Origin: Argyresthia goedartella
Taxonomy: Eukaryota; Arthropoda; Insecta; Lepidoptera; Argyresthiidae
Length of the DNA stretch: 64,000 bases
Direction of reading: 5' to 3'
Assembly: GCA_949825045.1 (NCBI GenBank)
Contig: OX463829.1
Location: forward strand, 16,524,715-16,588,714
The notes under the pieces are model-generated. The model did no database searches and had not been told where the DNA came from. It saw only the letters and a list, made by a program, of their open reading frames with translations. Shown in pieces: positions 33,274 to 44,185 of the stretch; within the stretch, counting starts at the first letter, position 1; each line of letters begins with the position of its first letter. The position numbers and the translations under genes were made by a program.

Positions 33274-33798
33274 CTAGTAACTCGGCTGCTGATATGCCGG
33301 TGGCATATCAGACCGTATGTACATCAGGGGGTCCCAAACCGCATAATAGGCCCCTCGCTGTCCCGGTATCCGACCATACCGGACGGTGTACGGTGTGCCC
33401 GGTGGCCACCGTGGATGGAGGGGGGAGAGCGGATCCAACCTGGGGCGCTCTAGGAATGGGGGCGACATCCGACTGTTCGCCTCCCTGTTCGCCTCCCAGA
33501 GCGACGGGCAGGGTGGCGCAGAAGGTGGTGGGCTCCCAGCCTTCGCGCCACTTATAGGTGCCATCTGACACCCGCTCGTAACACGCGGTGAGCCAGCGGC
33601 CCGAAGTCCTCGCTGACCCTGGACAGCGGCGACCGAACCCCGGCTATCCCGCATGTTACCCCCCGCGCTGCCCCCTTCCCCTCGGGGGGGGTCCCGTCCG
33701 CGGGTACCCCAGTCACCCCGTTGGTGACTCCCGTTGCCCGGAGGGGGACTGGGTCCGGCCCTGGTTGGGCCCTGTAGCCGACCAACCTGAGTCCGGCC
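33274..33798 (-). pseudogene. Pro/Gly-rich linker between BEL Gag and protease
   Basis: In the same frame as Gag and Pol, this stretch is open from the Gag TAG to a stop at 33274. It codes Pro-, Gly- and Arg-rich residues without a recognised domain (for example KAGSPPPSAPPCPSLW). It is very GC-rich and has open frames on all strands, most of them accidental. I read it as part of the former polyprotein. Confidence 0.5.
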
Positions 33799-34944
33799 CT
33801 AGTGACCGTCCGAAGGGCCTGACCGATTCAGGCACAACACGATGTGGTGCTTGCCACCACAGCACTCACAGGGGAACGCGCGTGAGCACTCGCTCAGCGG
33901 GTGCGGCCCCAAACAACCGAAACACAATCGGTGGCGGAAGACTACCTTCCTGCGGGCAGCTACCCCGAGCGCCTTAAAGTCGGCGCAACTGGTCACTTCA
34001 TGACCAGCACCGTCGCAGTGCACACAGCCGCCACCCGACGGCGCGGCATTCAAAACGCCAAATTGTTTCGACCGCCCACCCCCCCGTGGGGGCGGGGGGC
34101 GCGGCCCCTCCCGCATCCGCGCGGGTTGGCGCTGCACACTGGCCTCCGTATCCAGTGTGTCGCATCGCCTGCATTCACCCTCCAAAAAATCCGTCAATTG
34201 GACGAGCGTGGGCAGTTCCGAGCTGCTGCCCCCATGCAGCTGTTCAAACCGACTTTGAACAGCTGCAGGCAACCGTGACAAAACCATATACAAAACGATA
34301 TATGACCATTGGTCTACCGGCAGACCAAGGTTCTGAAGGGCCTTAGTGGCCACCAGCACAGGGTTGAGCACCTGTACCCGGATGTCAACATCCCGGGTTA
34401 CTCTTGGGATGCTAAACAGCTTCCCCAGCTGCGCATCAACCAACCGCCGTTTGTGTTGGTAGCGGTCAAACAATATGGACCGGGCTATCTCATAATTGCC
34501 CGCCGTGACCGTTAGGTGACCGACCAACTCCTTCGGTTCACCCCGCAGTGCCATCAATAGTTGGGCCAACTTGTAGGCGTTGTCCAGGTCGTCCCGACCG
34601 TGGACCAAACTATAGAATAAATTGATGAATACCGGCCACTCATCAATTGCCCCACCGAAGGCCGGAATCTCCAGGTGTGGCAGCCGTCCAACAACACCCT
34701 TAGGGGGTGGGTCTCCGTTACCTTCCCCGCGGTCATTCCGTCGCGACCGCTTAATTTTTTCCGCGCGACGCTCGATGTCGCCCAAGCATTCCATCGCTTG
34801 GTCAGCATCCGCGCAGAGCTGCTTCACTGCAGCCACCGAGGCTTCATCCGTAAGCCCGAGAGCTTCAGCCTCCGCAGCCAGCCGACACACCTTCCCGACG
34901 CGTGTCATTGCGTCCTCCACACGCTTGAGGAGGACATCGTCCAT
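33799..34944 (-). CDS. gag: BEL/Pao Gag
   Basis: The ATG at 34944 (MDDVLLKRVEDAM) is chosen because the frame open further upstream begins inside the LTR. The product is about 381 residues. It has a helical N-terminus, the gag core typical of BEL elements (LPHLEIPAFGGAIDEWPVF, then LVHGRDDLDNAYKLAQLL), and two zinc-knuckle-like clusters near the end (CVHCDGAGHEVTSC and CFGCLGPHPLSEC, then CECCGGKHHIVLC). A TAG ends it at 33799-33801, but the same frame continues open into a Pro-rich linker and the protease. In BEL elements gag and pol normally form one polyprotein, so the TAG is probably a disabling mutation, unless read through. Confidence 0.8.
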   Translation of the reverse strand: MDDVLLKRVEDAMTRVGKVCRLAAEAEALGLTDEASVAAVKQLCADADQAMECLGDIERRAEKIKRSRRNDRGEGNGDPPPKGVVGRLPHLEIPAFGGAIDEWPVFINLFYSLVHGRDDLDNAYKLAQLLMALRGEPKELVGHLTVTAGNYEIARSILFDRYQHKRRLVDAQLGKLFSIPRVTRDVDIRVQVLNPVLVATKALQNLGLPVDQWSYIVLYMVLSRLPAAVQSRFEQLHGGSSSELPTLVQLTDFLEGECRRCDTLDTEASVQRQPARMREGPRPPPPRGGGRSKQFGVLNAAPSGGGCVHCDGAGHEVTSCADFKALGVAARRKVVFRHRLCFGCLGPHPLSECSRAFPCECCGGKHHIVLCLNRSGPSDGH

Positions 34945-34961
34945 GTCAGGTCGCTCCACAT

Positions 34962-34978
34962 ACCACGCTCTGCTACCA
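34962..34978 (-). other. Candidate primer binding site of the BEL element
   Basis: On the minus strand TGGTAGCAGAGCGTGG begins 3 nt after the 5' LTR. The TGG start and position are those expected for pairing with a tRNA 3' end (CCA). I did not assign the tRNA. Confidence 0.5.
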
Positions 34979-34981
34979 AAC

Positions 34982-35556
34982 TGTTTAATTCCACGCCTCA
35001 ACCGAACGGCGTGGAATCTTGAGGGGGTGGTTTTCACCAGCACGGGGAGAATTGCAAGTGGTACTGACCTTGACGTCGTAGACCGGAATTCGAAAGCTCA
35101 ATTCGAGGCAGGATTACGGGATAGGAGCACAAGGTGTGGGGGGAGAGGAACCGAATCATACTCTCGTCGTAGCCCGATGCTGTCGCCGGCGTGTTGCTTG
35201 CCGACATGAGGAGTCGCTGTCCGAATACGACGAGTTGGGGACCGAACAACTTTAGCCTTCACAACACGAATCACTCACTCCGCTGACGTGAATCTACTTA
35301 TTTCCCGACGATTATTATGGTTGACACTCCGACCAGGCCCGACGCCTGTGTTAGACAATTGTTACACTAAAATACAGTCAAGGCCCGACGCCATGTGCAG
35401 ACATTTTTTCTCACGACAAGAAAGTAACCTCTAATTCGTCATCTCGTTTCTGCACAAGTGACAGCTGCGGTTCCGTTTCCGCTAGTGATGTCCCGATTAC
35501 TCGCGGTCGATCCGCGCAACGAAAACCGGTGCGTTCCGAAGCATAAATATTAAACA
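34982..35556 (-). repeat. BEL/Pao 5' LTR
   Basis: 575 bp, same ends as 28878-29452. It is the 5' LTR because the coding regions run leftward from it, and the primer-binding-site candidate lies just inside it at 34962-34978. Confidence 0.9.
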
Positions 35557-35895
35557 ATTATTATACTAGCAAAATAATTGATAATAAAGATGTAAATCGC
35601 ATTACAAATCATTAGACTAGAATAAGAGAGTAGTAAAAGAATTATTGCAGCTATTTAAGTGTTTACAGCCAGAACTTCAATAAACCCAACATCATTGTAA
35701 AAACATCTCTAATACCATACGGTATAAAATGATATATATTAACGTTGTAATTTATAAATTGATGGTCTCGATTTATAAATGGTCAAAAGACGGTCAAAAC
35801 TGAGTGAATGACAGTACCATATTTTATGCACCAAAACTAAATTTTATAATACTTATTTAATAAATTTTATAAACTAAATTTTATAATTTATAAAC

Positions 35896-36205
35896 TCACT
35901 CCAGCCCTAGAGGCGGCTGAAGTCGATGCATGTCTCGTGCTGTGAGCTTCGAAAATAGAAGTATCGATACCACAGTCATGAAGGTCTTCTTAAGCCAGCG
36001 GCCGATGGTCTGAGAAGAGTCAGCCTCGTGTGGTTTTTTGAAAGTTAAAATTAAATTGTTTTCACTTAAAGATCTTATCGACTCAGTAGCAGTTAGATAA
36101 TCAGTTAAAGTGGTGGCAGGGCAAATACTTGGTCTTTGATTAAAAAATGGCAAATTTAAGACCGGCTGACCACGTCCAATTTTAGATGTTACCAATCGGT
36201 CATTA
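35896..36205 (-). pseudogene. DIRS-like tyrosine recombinase, C-terminal part
   Basis: Tyrosine recombinases of DIRS elements insert a circular DNA form. The minus-strand reading includes VTSKIGRGQPVLNLPFF, TTLTDYLTATESIRSL, FTFKKPHEADSS-like residues and SQTIGRWLKK, the middle of this catalytic domain. A frameshift near 35945 hides the next motif, A-H-S-T-R-H-A-S-T-S, which holds the H-x-x-R catalytic pair; it is seen in the neighbouring frame at about 35945-35915. The final Tyr is not identified. The N-terminal half is at 36932-37225. Confidence 0.65.
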
Positions 36206-36329
36206 TAATATTTGATATTTGAACATTTAGGCTTAAAAAGGCTACAGGCTCCGTTATCAGTAGGTTAGTTAGTTATTACGTACGGTAAGTTTTTGTTTAG
36301 TTGGTCAGCCCGCGACGACGGTAGAGGCG

Positions 36330-36676
36330 CGACTGAATGACACTGATTCCGTGGCAGCATGGGATGTCGCTGGTGTGGGACGCAACATGCGCTGACACCC
36401 TAGCGCCAACCAATTTAACAGCGACTTGGGCGGCGCTGCGGCGGAGTCTGCAGAGGGTCTCAAGCGGCGCAAATATGCAGCCCTCAGAGATATTTGTGCC
36501 TTTTGGCGTGGAGACCCTCGGGCCGTGGGGGCCCGACGCTTGACAAATCTAGGAGATTTCCAAGAGTTGGCACTTACCATGCCCAGAAGATTAGTTTGGC
36601 TATACAGCGAGGTAATAGTGCCAACATGTTGGGCACCCTGCTAATCGACTTCGGCGACCTGAATTACATTTTTTAA
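36330..36676 (+). pseudogene. 3' end of a retroelement ORF, plus strand, inside the DIRS-like recombinase
   Basis: Three overlapping frames give pieces of one C-terminal region: SLVWDATCADTLAPTNL, then GGAAAESAEGLKRRKYAAL, then VPFGVETLGPWGP, then QKISLAIQRGNSANMLGTLL. I recognise this combination as the C-terminus of RT-coding elements common in insects and other invertebrates, but I cannot name the clade. At least two frameshifts are present. It lies between the two halves of a minus-strand recombinase, so it marks a later insertion. Confidence 0.6.
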
Positions 36677-36931
36677 TTAGATTAATATTAATACTTTAAT
36701 ATATTTCACTAGGTTAAGTTGTATATACATATGTAAATGTTATTTTCTTTTGTGATTGGTCATGTCATGTTTTACAAAATAAATTGTCGCATGTTTTAAT
36801 GTTTGTGTAAGATTTTCAGAATGTTAGAAAAACAGTATCGAAAAATTGTTTTTTGTTGTTATAAACATGTAGTGCTACTTGCGACAATGCTAGTCTTGCT
36901 TGCTAGCCGCGTTATAAAACAGCGACGTTTT

Positions 36932-37225
36932 TCATTCCGGCGCGCCTGGATGTAATTCAGTGTGTTCTACGATATGGCTGCGACATATACATGACATCAG
37001 CGAAAAAGCCGAAAAGTGGATTTTCAGGGTTTCGTACTTTGAGCCCAGGCGGGAACCATTTGCATTTGACGTTATAAAATCATACCCCTTAGAATAACAA
37101 AAATCCCACCATTTTTTAAGACTGGAAGAATATTGGGCTCGAGTAATTGAAATTTGGTTGAAATCAGTACATCTAGGGCTGCTTCCGGAATGCCTTGCTT
37201 CACAAAACTTTCCCGGATAACACAC
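36932..37225 (-). pseudogene. DIRS-like tyrosine recombinase, N-terminal part
   Basis: Reads SITRAQYSSSLKKWWDFCYS and YETLKIHFSAFSL, the SAM-like N-terminal domain that precedes the catalytic domain in DIRS-type recombinases (the motif L-K-x-W-W-x-F-C is typical). It stops at 36932. The catalytic part resumes at about 36205 after foreign sequence. The start is not defined, as this is part of a longer, broken frame. Confidence 0.6.
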
Positions 37226-37332
37226 ATGCTGCCAGGGAAAGGTGACGGTGCAGCGGGTATGTTGATCTAAAAACAGAATAAAGAAGATTCTTACTTGGTG
37301 GAAAAATCATGATTTCGGACATGGAAAGGGTC

Positions 37333-38085
37333 TTAAAAGCGGGTACAATAGAAGTCAGTCAGTCTTATATTAGTTACGACAGTCGTGGAAGCGTCAGTAA
37401 AAAAGTCCAGATCACAGATAAAAGCATCGTAATTATTATTATTCCTGAGAAGTGGCAACAATCTTGCTCGTTCTAGCGATTTAGTGTATAACCAACTGTA
37501 AGCGATGACTGGGCACGCTGCGGTAAGATTAAGTGATATCTTAGCGAAATCCCGTACTAGCATCCTCTTTGCATTCAATAGACTATTCGTTTGCATTAAA
37601 ATGTTAGTTCTTTCTTATCTGGTATTGAGATTGTCATTTGAAACAAAGCCTAGGTAAGGTACTTACAGGAAATTTCCGGGTTAAGTTTACTTTTTTGTGT
37701 AATTAACTGATTTAATTAATGTAAAAAATCCTAGTTTAGTTAAACAGTCTATTGTATTATAGAGGATCTCTTGGCACTCTCGACGTGAATTTAAAAGTAA
37801 GAATTCATCTAGGTACCGGCGAACTGATAACCGAGCGATCGAAGATGAGTCATAAACTCATAACTGGTTGTAATATTTTTATGAAAATATAAAGAGCAGA
37901 GCAAAGTCCGAAGGGCAAAGCGTTAAATACAAACAAAATTTTAAGTGCTTTCTGTGGCATTCGTGAATCGGCAGTAATAAATACGCTTCTTTCAAATCTA
38001 CACAGCACATATAGCAACCAGGAGAAACTAGTCTGATGGCAGTTCTTATGTCTTCCATTTTAAAGTGATCTACGTAAAAATACTT
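37333..38085 (-). pseudogene. DIRS-like reverse transcriptase/RNase H remnant
   Basis: On the minus strand: FKMEDIRTAIRLVSPGCYM, then VDLKEAYLLLPIHE and NALPFGLCSALY (about 38075-37880), matching RT motifs of DIRS elements. Next, in other frames, comes YLDEFLLLNSRREC near 37820-37780, where the catalytic YLDD box has Glu for the second Asp. YLGFVSNDN follows, then LTAACPVIAYSWLYTKSLER and a DAFICDLDFF-type RNase H piece (37596-37333). Several frameshifts and stops make it inactive. Along with the recombinase parts it forms one minus-strand DIRS-like element. Confidence 0.65.
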
Positions 38086-38341
38086 TATACTTTAAATTTA
38101 AAAGGGAAATATTAAATTGCACATCAAAAATACTAATTTGCACAGCAAATATCAGGGAAAAATGCTGCGGTAAGGTTAAAGGGGGTGAATGAAGGGAAGT
38201 CCCCTTTATCCTTCGTGTTAGGTTGAACATGCAAGAAAGCATTAGAATAAAAACTGTTTTGTGTTCTTTGCTAACACAAAGTTTAGTGTTACTTAATAAA
38301 TCGATTGAAAATGCATTAAAGCGATGAAAAAGATGGGTCAA

Positions 38342-39300
38342 CACCTGAGTTTATAAAAGAGAGGGCGGCTGATATAGTAGAAAACTTGCTACCCAACAAA
38401 TCACAGCTGGTTTACATCAAAGCCTACGATGAGTTTTGCAAATGGAAAAATGAAAACCAAGCTTCTGGCAAAAATCGAATATACAGAAGGCTACTAACCG
38501 ACAAAATCCCTGGTTTTTACCGCTCAAAATGTTAAACGCTTTTTGAACGAAGCGCCAGACTCGCAATTTCTGGCAGTAAAAGTAAGTAATCTTCAACAAA
38601 TGGTACTTAATACAAATAGTTTAGAACTATTTAATAGTAAACCTATCAATATCAATTTTTTAACAGATTTAATATATTTATTTACAGGTTGCATTGATTC
38701 GTCTGCCTGTCGTAGAAATGAGCTTGTTAAGCTGACAGTGGACGATGTGCATACGATCTCTGATACCTCTTTACTGGTTACTTTGAGGGAGACGAAAACG
38801 AAAATTGACCGAACCTTCGTAATTCGAGATGACTACATGAAGATCGTAGAAAAGTATCAAAGTTATCATCCTCCGCATGCTAACAACAACGGATTATTTT
38901 TGTACTATCCGAAAAATAAATGTACATTAAGCCCGATTGGAATAAATAAATAGTTACCATGCCAAAAGATTGCATTATTTTTGGAGCTTCCAAATCCCGA
39001 GATGTTAACAGGACATTCTTCCCGAAGGACCTCTTCAACGTTATTAGCGAACACTGGTGCAGATATGACTGAATTAAAGCGACTTGACCGATGGAAGTCT
39101 AATACCGTGGCTGAAGGTTATATCGAAGATTCTATCGAAAATAAATCGAAACGCAGCTTTCAGATAGCGAGCAGCATAAACCTGAAGAAACCTGAAGACC
39201 CATGGACTCCACGCCCTTCAACGTCCAAAAATGCCCCAGAGTTTCCTTCAGCAGAAAGTTCTGGCCATCGACAAGAAATAAATATCGCTTCACGAGTTGA
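38342..39300 (+). pseudogene. Crypton-type tyrosine recombinase remnant with an intron
   Basis: Exon 1 (38342-38581) begins FIKERAADIVENLLPNKSQL, then YDEFCKWKNEN. After a deletion of the middle of the domain and a frameshift, it reads NVKRFLNEAPDSQFLAVK. The intron 38582-38687 has GTAAGT and TTTACAG ends; splicing joins AVK to VALI, which I expect in this family. Exon 2 has, after another shift, SACRRNELVKLTVDDV (first catalytic Arg). After an in-frame TAG at 38951-38953 it reads TGHSSRRTSSTLLANTGADM (H-x-x-R), RLDRWKS (Trp/His position) and EGYIEDS (catalytic Tyr). Cryptons use a tyrosine recombinase for DNA integration. This copy is dead. Confidence 0.7.
38582..38687 (+). other. Spliceosomal intron in the Crypton remnant (106 bp)
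   Basis: It starts GTAAGTAAT and ends TATTTATTTACAG, an insect-sized intron. Removing it joins two parts of a conserved recombinase block in frame at the junction. Confidence 0.6.
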
Positions 39301-39884
39301 CCATCCTAATAATAATAATAAGAAAATAACACTTAATTTTAGTAATTGTTCCAATTTTAATATGCATTTTAATTTATTTAACCTATCCTTTTTCTTCATT
39401 AAATGTCTATTTTCGCTTAAATCTTTCCTTTTCTGTTAGTCATGGTATAAAGTATCGTATAACGGATTTATATCTAGGGCCATGAATCACTCGCGGCGCT
39501 CAGGATTCTAAAACTTGAATCAACGGTCGTGATTCATTCGCTAGAATAGTTCACTTGCTCGTAATCCATTTAAGGCCCTCGCTTTTAATGAATCCTTTAT
39601 TCGCTTATTGCATAATATACTATTATTAGGAAGGGTAGGTTGTAGATGGATATATTGTGAATATCGTTAATGTGGTATTATCAATTCGTAACAGTATGCC
39701 AAAAGCTTCTATGGGCCGTACCACAAAAAAAAAAATACTGTTCAACACTTGTTCAAAAACAAAAGTGTATGGCGTATGGGATTTGACGTTGGTTTTGAGG
39801 TTAAACGCTGTTTAAAATTTTTTGTTTAACACGGTATCTGTTTTGTTTTAGGTGTGGAAATTAGGGTTCGATTTAAGTCTGCTT
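39301..39884. other. Crypton 3' flank, no further coding region seen
   Basis: AT-rich. A frame from 38981 stays open to 39439 but loses similarity after about 39300. Nothing else recognised. Confidence 0.35.
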
Positions 39885-40165
39885 TACTAATAACCACACC
39901 AATCTTCTTGAACACATACAGCCACACCGGGACCTACTATTAGGCCTCGGTTGTCCATCACCTGACCATCTGTCAGTCAGCGGGCTGTATCGCGCGAACC
40001 GTTGATAGAGTTTAAATTTCCAGAGTGTGTATTTTGATTGCCGCATATAACAACAACTAAAGAAAAACAAAAGGGACTTTTCATGCAAGAGAAGTGTTTT
40101 GTGTCTTTTCTTGTATGATGGTACGGAACCCTTTGTTTGCGAATACGATCGTTCTTAACCGGTTT
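39885..40165 (+). repeat. Dispersed insect repeat, shorter relative of 14312-15012
   Basis: CACCGGGACCTACTATTAG, CTGACCATCTGTCAGTC, TGCCGCATATAACAACAA and TGGTACGGAACCCTTTG are in the same order as the repeat in the 5-kb duplicates, without the large internal AT-rich part. Confidence 0.5.
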
Positions 40166-40169
40166 TATT

Positions 40170-41820
40170 TTCTTTCTTTATTCATTAGCTGTTCTACGCT
40201 GGCCACTCCCGAATATTTCCAATTTTGTATTCTTGTGCTCAACGAGCCGCTTCAAAGCGAAATCGGCTTCGACTTACGCAGAATGAGTAATAAAATAAAG
40301 TAAATTAAGTCTGATTCAAAGAAAATTACAAAGCAGCAGCAGCACAGACAAGACAGCAATTCAACCAAAAGAAACGTTAATTACTTGTGCCCCGCAATAT
40401 CCCGATCACGGTAGCCTACACCTTTTCAGTGCGATTCGAGTACGATTCAGACCCTATACGCGTGAAATAAGATCGGTGTTAAGTCGGAAGAAGCTTACTT
40501 ACCAAGGTCGTGTTTAAATTAGACAGCCGTTAATTACTGAGGTTGCGAGACTTTTATATTGGTTTCGTTATATTTAGATTGAAGCCTGCCTTATGTTGAA
40601 TTAAAAGCAAATATTCATTGATCACCGAAGGCATATTTGATCTCTGATTAAATTTGGATACAATGCGCGTTTTAAGCCCTGAAGAATAGGCAAACTTCAA
40701 GGTGTGTGAACTGCCAGGAACATTATGTTCATGTTCAAAAATAAGAGCCATGTTTTGTTAAAAAAAAACTGCTTCGAACTGTCACACCTATTAGCTTGCT
40801 GCGGAGCTTATAGTATCGAGCCATTTTGAGATTCCAGACATTGTGTGAAATGTTAACAGATTTTTTGCGAAATGTCACAGTTGAGTCATTTTTAATGCTA
40901 TCTCGTCTTTCATCTGTTGGACCTCAGCACACTATTAAAGCCCAATCAGGAACATAAAAACCTGGTCTGAGGGCGCTAAATAACTTTATATAAAGCAATA
41001 CTAATTATATATATATACCCATGAAAATTGGCCGGTTCGCTAATTGCCGATCTGATTTTAAAATCGAACTTATTAGAAGTTTCATTTTAAATATAACTAT
41101 AAATTTAAAATCATAGGGAGCATACACACACATATATATATATAATATATATATATATATATAATATAATTATTTAATTCGAATATTTTCTATTACCCTG
41201 GTGGATTTAAAATATTGGTTACCGTTTGTCCTGAATATTTTGGTTACCGTGTTAGTCGAAATAGTTTTACCCTTTTTATAATAGAAAATCAAGAGTTTAA
41301 GAACCCAATAATCGCTGCATAGTAGGTAGTTAAAAACCTACAAAACACAAAACCTTCCTGCAAAACTCAATTTAAATAAAACAGTAAAAGGTTCTAGAAA
41401 ACTCAGATCAAATAACGTTGAAATAAATCAATTAAAGAATCTAGGAAACAAAATAATTATCATTTAAATCAAACAGTAGAAGATTCTAAAAAAACACAAA
41501 ATGCACACAACACAAATAAAATCAATTAAAATAAAACATTCTAGATCCTAGAAGAAAAATCTACTAAATCCTCAGTGTTGAAATTGTCTGGACAATTTTA
41601 ATAAAAGTTTAATTTTAGAAAACAATTTGTAGGTATAGTCAATATTCCGTCAATTTCACTGAGGTATGACTAAATTGAACCAAAGTGTTGTTATTATTTA
41701 TTTTTTCATTAAAATCTGCAGGTTGGAGTAAGCATTTAAATTATACTTATATAAGCATTACATAGTCCATTTTAATCTAAAAAAAGAGTTTCCCACCTTT
41801 AGACCTTGCAACTTTAAAAA
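40170..41820. other. AT-rich sequence with an AT microsatellite
   Basis: No gene recognised. A (CA)/(TA) microsatellite is at about 41123-41170. The part 41300-41620 is a low-complexity A-rich stretch with repeated TCTAGAAAA-like words. Confidence 0.4.
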
Positions 41821-41823
41821 CAA

Positions 41824-41876
41824 TATATCATATCATATCATATCATATCATATCATATCATATCATATCATATCAT
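41824..41876. repeat. (ATATC)n pentanucleotide microsatellite, LINE 3' tail
   Basis: About ten ATATC units in succession at the 3' end of the minus-strand LINE. Confidence 0.9.
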
Positions 41877-42077
41877 TTATTTGATAACATAAGTTACAGG
41901 TCATTCATTACACTATAATTATAGAACTAGTATAATAATAGTAGTTAATTAATTATTTAAATCTACATACCCAATGTATATAAAGTTTATAAGTAGTATA
42001 TTTCAATCATGTCAACATTGTAAATTCAATAAATTAATTTAACTTATTAATAATTATAATTATTATTATTTTTGGGA

Positions 42078-42284
42078 TTATGACACATTTGCTTCCGCAA
42101 GGTATTCGCTTACTGAGTAGTACGCCTTCTTAAGTAGGAATTGTTTAAATTTGTGCGTGAATAATTGATTGGATTGTATATCCTTTATTACACCTGTTAT
42201 TTTGTTAAATATTTTAGGTCTCATTACATGAATAGTGTGACCTGTTTTTGCCAGACGGTGCCTAGGACAGGGAATGTGATTCAT
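42078..42284 (-). pseudogene. C-terminal end of LINE ORF2
   Basis: The reading PRHRLAKTGHTIHVM, KIFNKI and FKQFLLKKAYYSVSEYL is the usual C-terminal block of Jockey/CR1-like ORF2 proteins. It ends with a stop at 42078, 200 bp before the tail. The stretch between it and the RT (42285-42546) is frameshifted. Confidence 0.7.
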
Positions 42285-42546
42285 CCTCCTTGAGCTGTAC
42301 CGGTAACCACTTGATGCTAGATTTGGGAATGCTTCTTTGTGAAACTTAACATACTTTGCTACCTCAAATATGTACAGCGACGGGACAGTAAGTACCTATT
42401 CCTAATTCAATAAAAAGTGGTTTCTCTGGAGTATCACATGGTACTCTAAGAATGCGGCGAACCACTTTCGTCTGCAGTATAAACGGTCTGTCCCCATAGG
42501 TCTATTCCGTAGTTGATGTGAGAGTGGAAATAGCCATAATAAGCCT

Positions 42547-43768
42547 TTAGCCCTTTAACAAGTTGTCCCTGGTGAGGGTGGGCGTAAGCCTACATATTGT
42601 ATAGAAGGCCTTGTTTAGTTTTTTGCAAAGTGCGTCAATGTGTTCGTGCCACTGTAGACCTGAGTCTAGTGTGAACCCCACGAACTGACAAGCATCGACG
42701 GCGGGCAGGCTAACCCCGGCGATACTCACACACAGCGGTTCTGGTTTGCGCGGACCTATTGAGAACTGCATAACTTGCGTTTTGTCAAGGTTTAGTAACA
42801 TGCCATTGCTACTAAACCAGTGAACCAATTGTAGCACAACTTGTTCCAGTTTATCAGTCAATTCAGTCTGAGTGTCTCCAGTTACAGTAGAACATATGTC
42901 ATCCGCGTACATAACAAAACTAGCCAGTTGAGTGATGCCAGGTAAGTCATTCATCAATACCAAAAACAGGCTGTTGCCGACATTTGATCCCTGGGGAACT
43001 GACCTATCTTCGATTAAACTAGGATTAGAGTTTTCTGTTCCGACGACAGTTGTTTGTGTACGTCCAGATAAAAAAGATTGAAATAATCCTAGCGCCGGGC
43101 CCCGTACTCCGTTCTAATTTGGATAGGATCAAGTTGTGATCCACAAGGTCAAATGCTCGTGAAAGATCGCAAAATACAGTTGCAACCCGCCGACCTGACC
43201 TTTGATCTATCTGCTGGATCACCTCCTGCTCCAAACTTCGCGCTGCACCAATCGTAGATCGGCCGGCCTGATATGCAAACTGATGTTCGCAGAGAGAATT
43301 ATCACTACATAGGAAATCATTGAGTCTATTGCAAAGCCCCATCTCTAATATCTTAGATATGGCTGGTACTATTGATATGAGTCTATATTTGTTAGTCTCC
43401 CCTTTGTCCCCCTTACCTTTATACACAGGTGTTACTTTAATTTGTTTTAATGATTTAGGATAAGTTGATTCTGCAACGCAGTGATTAAATTGACTACAAA
43501 GAATATTTATCAGGTTTATAGGTATTTGGTGTAATAGACTGCATGGGAATCCGTATATGACTTTTGTGGGTTTACTTTTTATCAATTTGATCAATTTAAT
43601 TAGCTCCGTGGGTGTAAACGGAGCAACAAACATAGATGACTTTGACATTGAAATTGTTTCGCGGAGTAGGGTTATCGCCTGTGTTAGGTTGGGTCTGAGT
43701 TGGGTATCACGGTTTGCGAGCAACGCATCGCATGCCTTTTTATTAGGTAATTGCATTTTGCCTCGCAT
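42547..43768 (-). pseudogene. LINE ORF2 reverse transcriptase
   Basis: From 43768 to 43025 the fingers and palm start are visible: TPTELIKLIK, QIKVTPVYKGKGDKGETNKY, RLISIVPAISKILE, QFAYQAGRSTIGAA and TVFCDLSRAFDLVDH. After a frameshift near 43030-42965 comes NDLPGITQLASFVMYADDIC with the catalytic YADD (about 42905-42895), then MLLNLDKTQVMQF and the thumb. One residue in the usual F/Y-R-P-I-S-I/V motif is Leu here (RLIS). The copy is inactive because of the frameshift. Confidence 0.75.
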
Positions 43769-43849
43769 GATGTCTAGTGGATCACTCGCTAAGACTCATA
43801 CATTGGATTGCTGCTACTTCAAAGTGCATTTCTATTGATAAATCAACTA

Positions 43850-44170
43850 AATCTTTTCTCTCGAAAGTCGAGAGGGCCGACAGTACGATGATGCTAATTC
43901 ATGGTTCATAATGTTTACATGCTAGAGCTCATCCGTTTTCAGCCAATGCTCAGACAGAAGAAGAATGTCACATTTACAGTCTGACTGTGTAATACTTTCA
44001 ATCGCTGTAGTCTTGTGCCGTAAGCATTGAATCTATTGATGCCAGAGACGAATAGTGTCACAGTGTTCACTGGAGTCATTGCATTGCTGTGGTGATGTCG
44101 ACGAGATCTCCTCCCCGCTGCCTGGGGGGACGTGCGGGAAACCAGCTTGCAAACTTCACACGCGGGGGCC
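43850..44170 (-). pseudogene. LINE ORF2 endonuclease start, internally deleted
   Basis: The minus-strand reading includes ESITQSDCKCDILLLSEHWL and VNIMNHELASSYCRPS, the first third of an APE-type endonuclease. It then passes directly into sequence from near the RT start, so most of the domain is missing. Confidence 0.55.
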
Positions 44171-44185
44171 ACGCAGTTGGCGATG

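Larger units (their letters stand above)
28878..35556 (-). mobile_element. BEL/Pao LTR retrotransposon, full length, inactive
   Basis: Two 575-bp LTRs (28878-29452 and 34982-35556), each beginning TGTTTAAT and ending ATTAAACA, flank gag-pol on the minus strand. Flanking pentamers are ATTTT (28873-28877) and ATTAT (35557-35561), so any 5-bp target duplication has one mismatch. I count seven substitutions between the LTRs, about 98.8% identity. Gag, protease, RT, RNase H and integrase are in BEL order, interrupted by in-frame stops and two frameshifts. Confidence 0.9.

Noticed and set aside
33294..34278. Many long open frames on both strands in the BEL gag-protease region
   Set aside because: This stretch is GC-rich, so stops are rare in all frames. 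Only the minus-strand frame shared with Gag and protease has recognisable motifs.
41824..41876. CRISPR-like array
   Set aside because: Simple pentanucleotide units with no spacers, at a LINE 3' end, in eukaryotic DNA.
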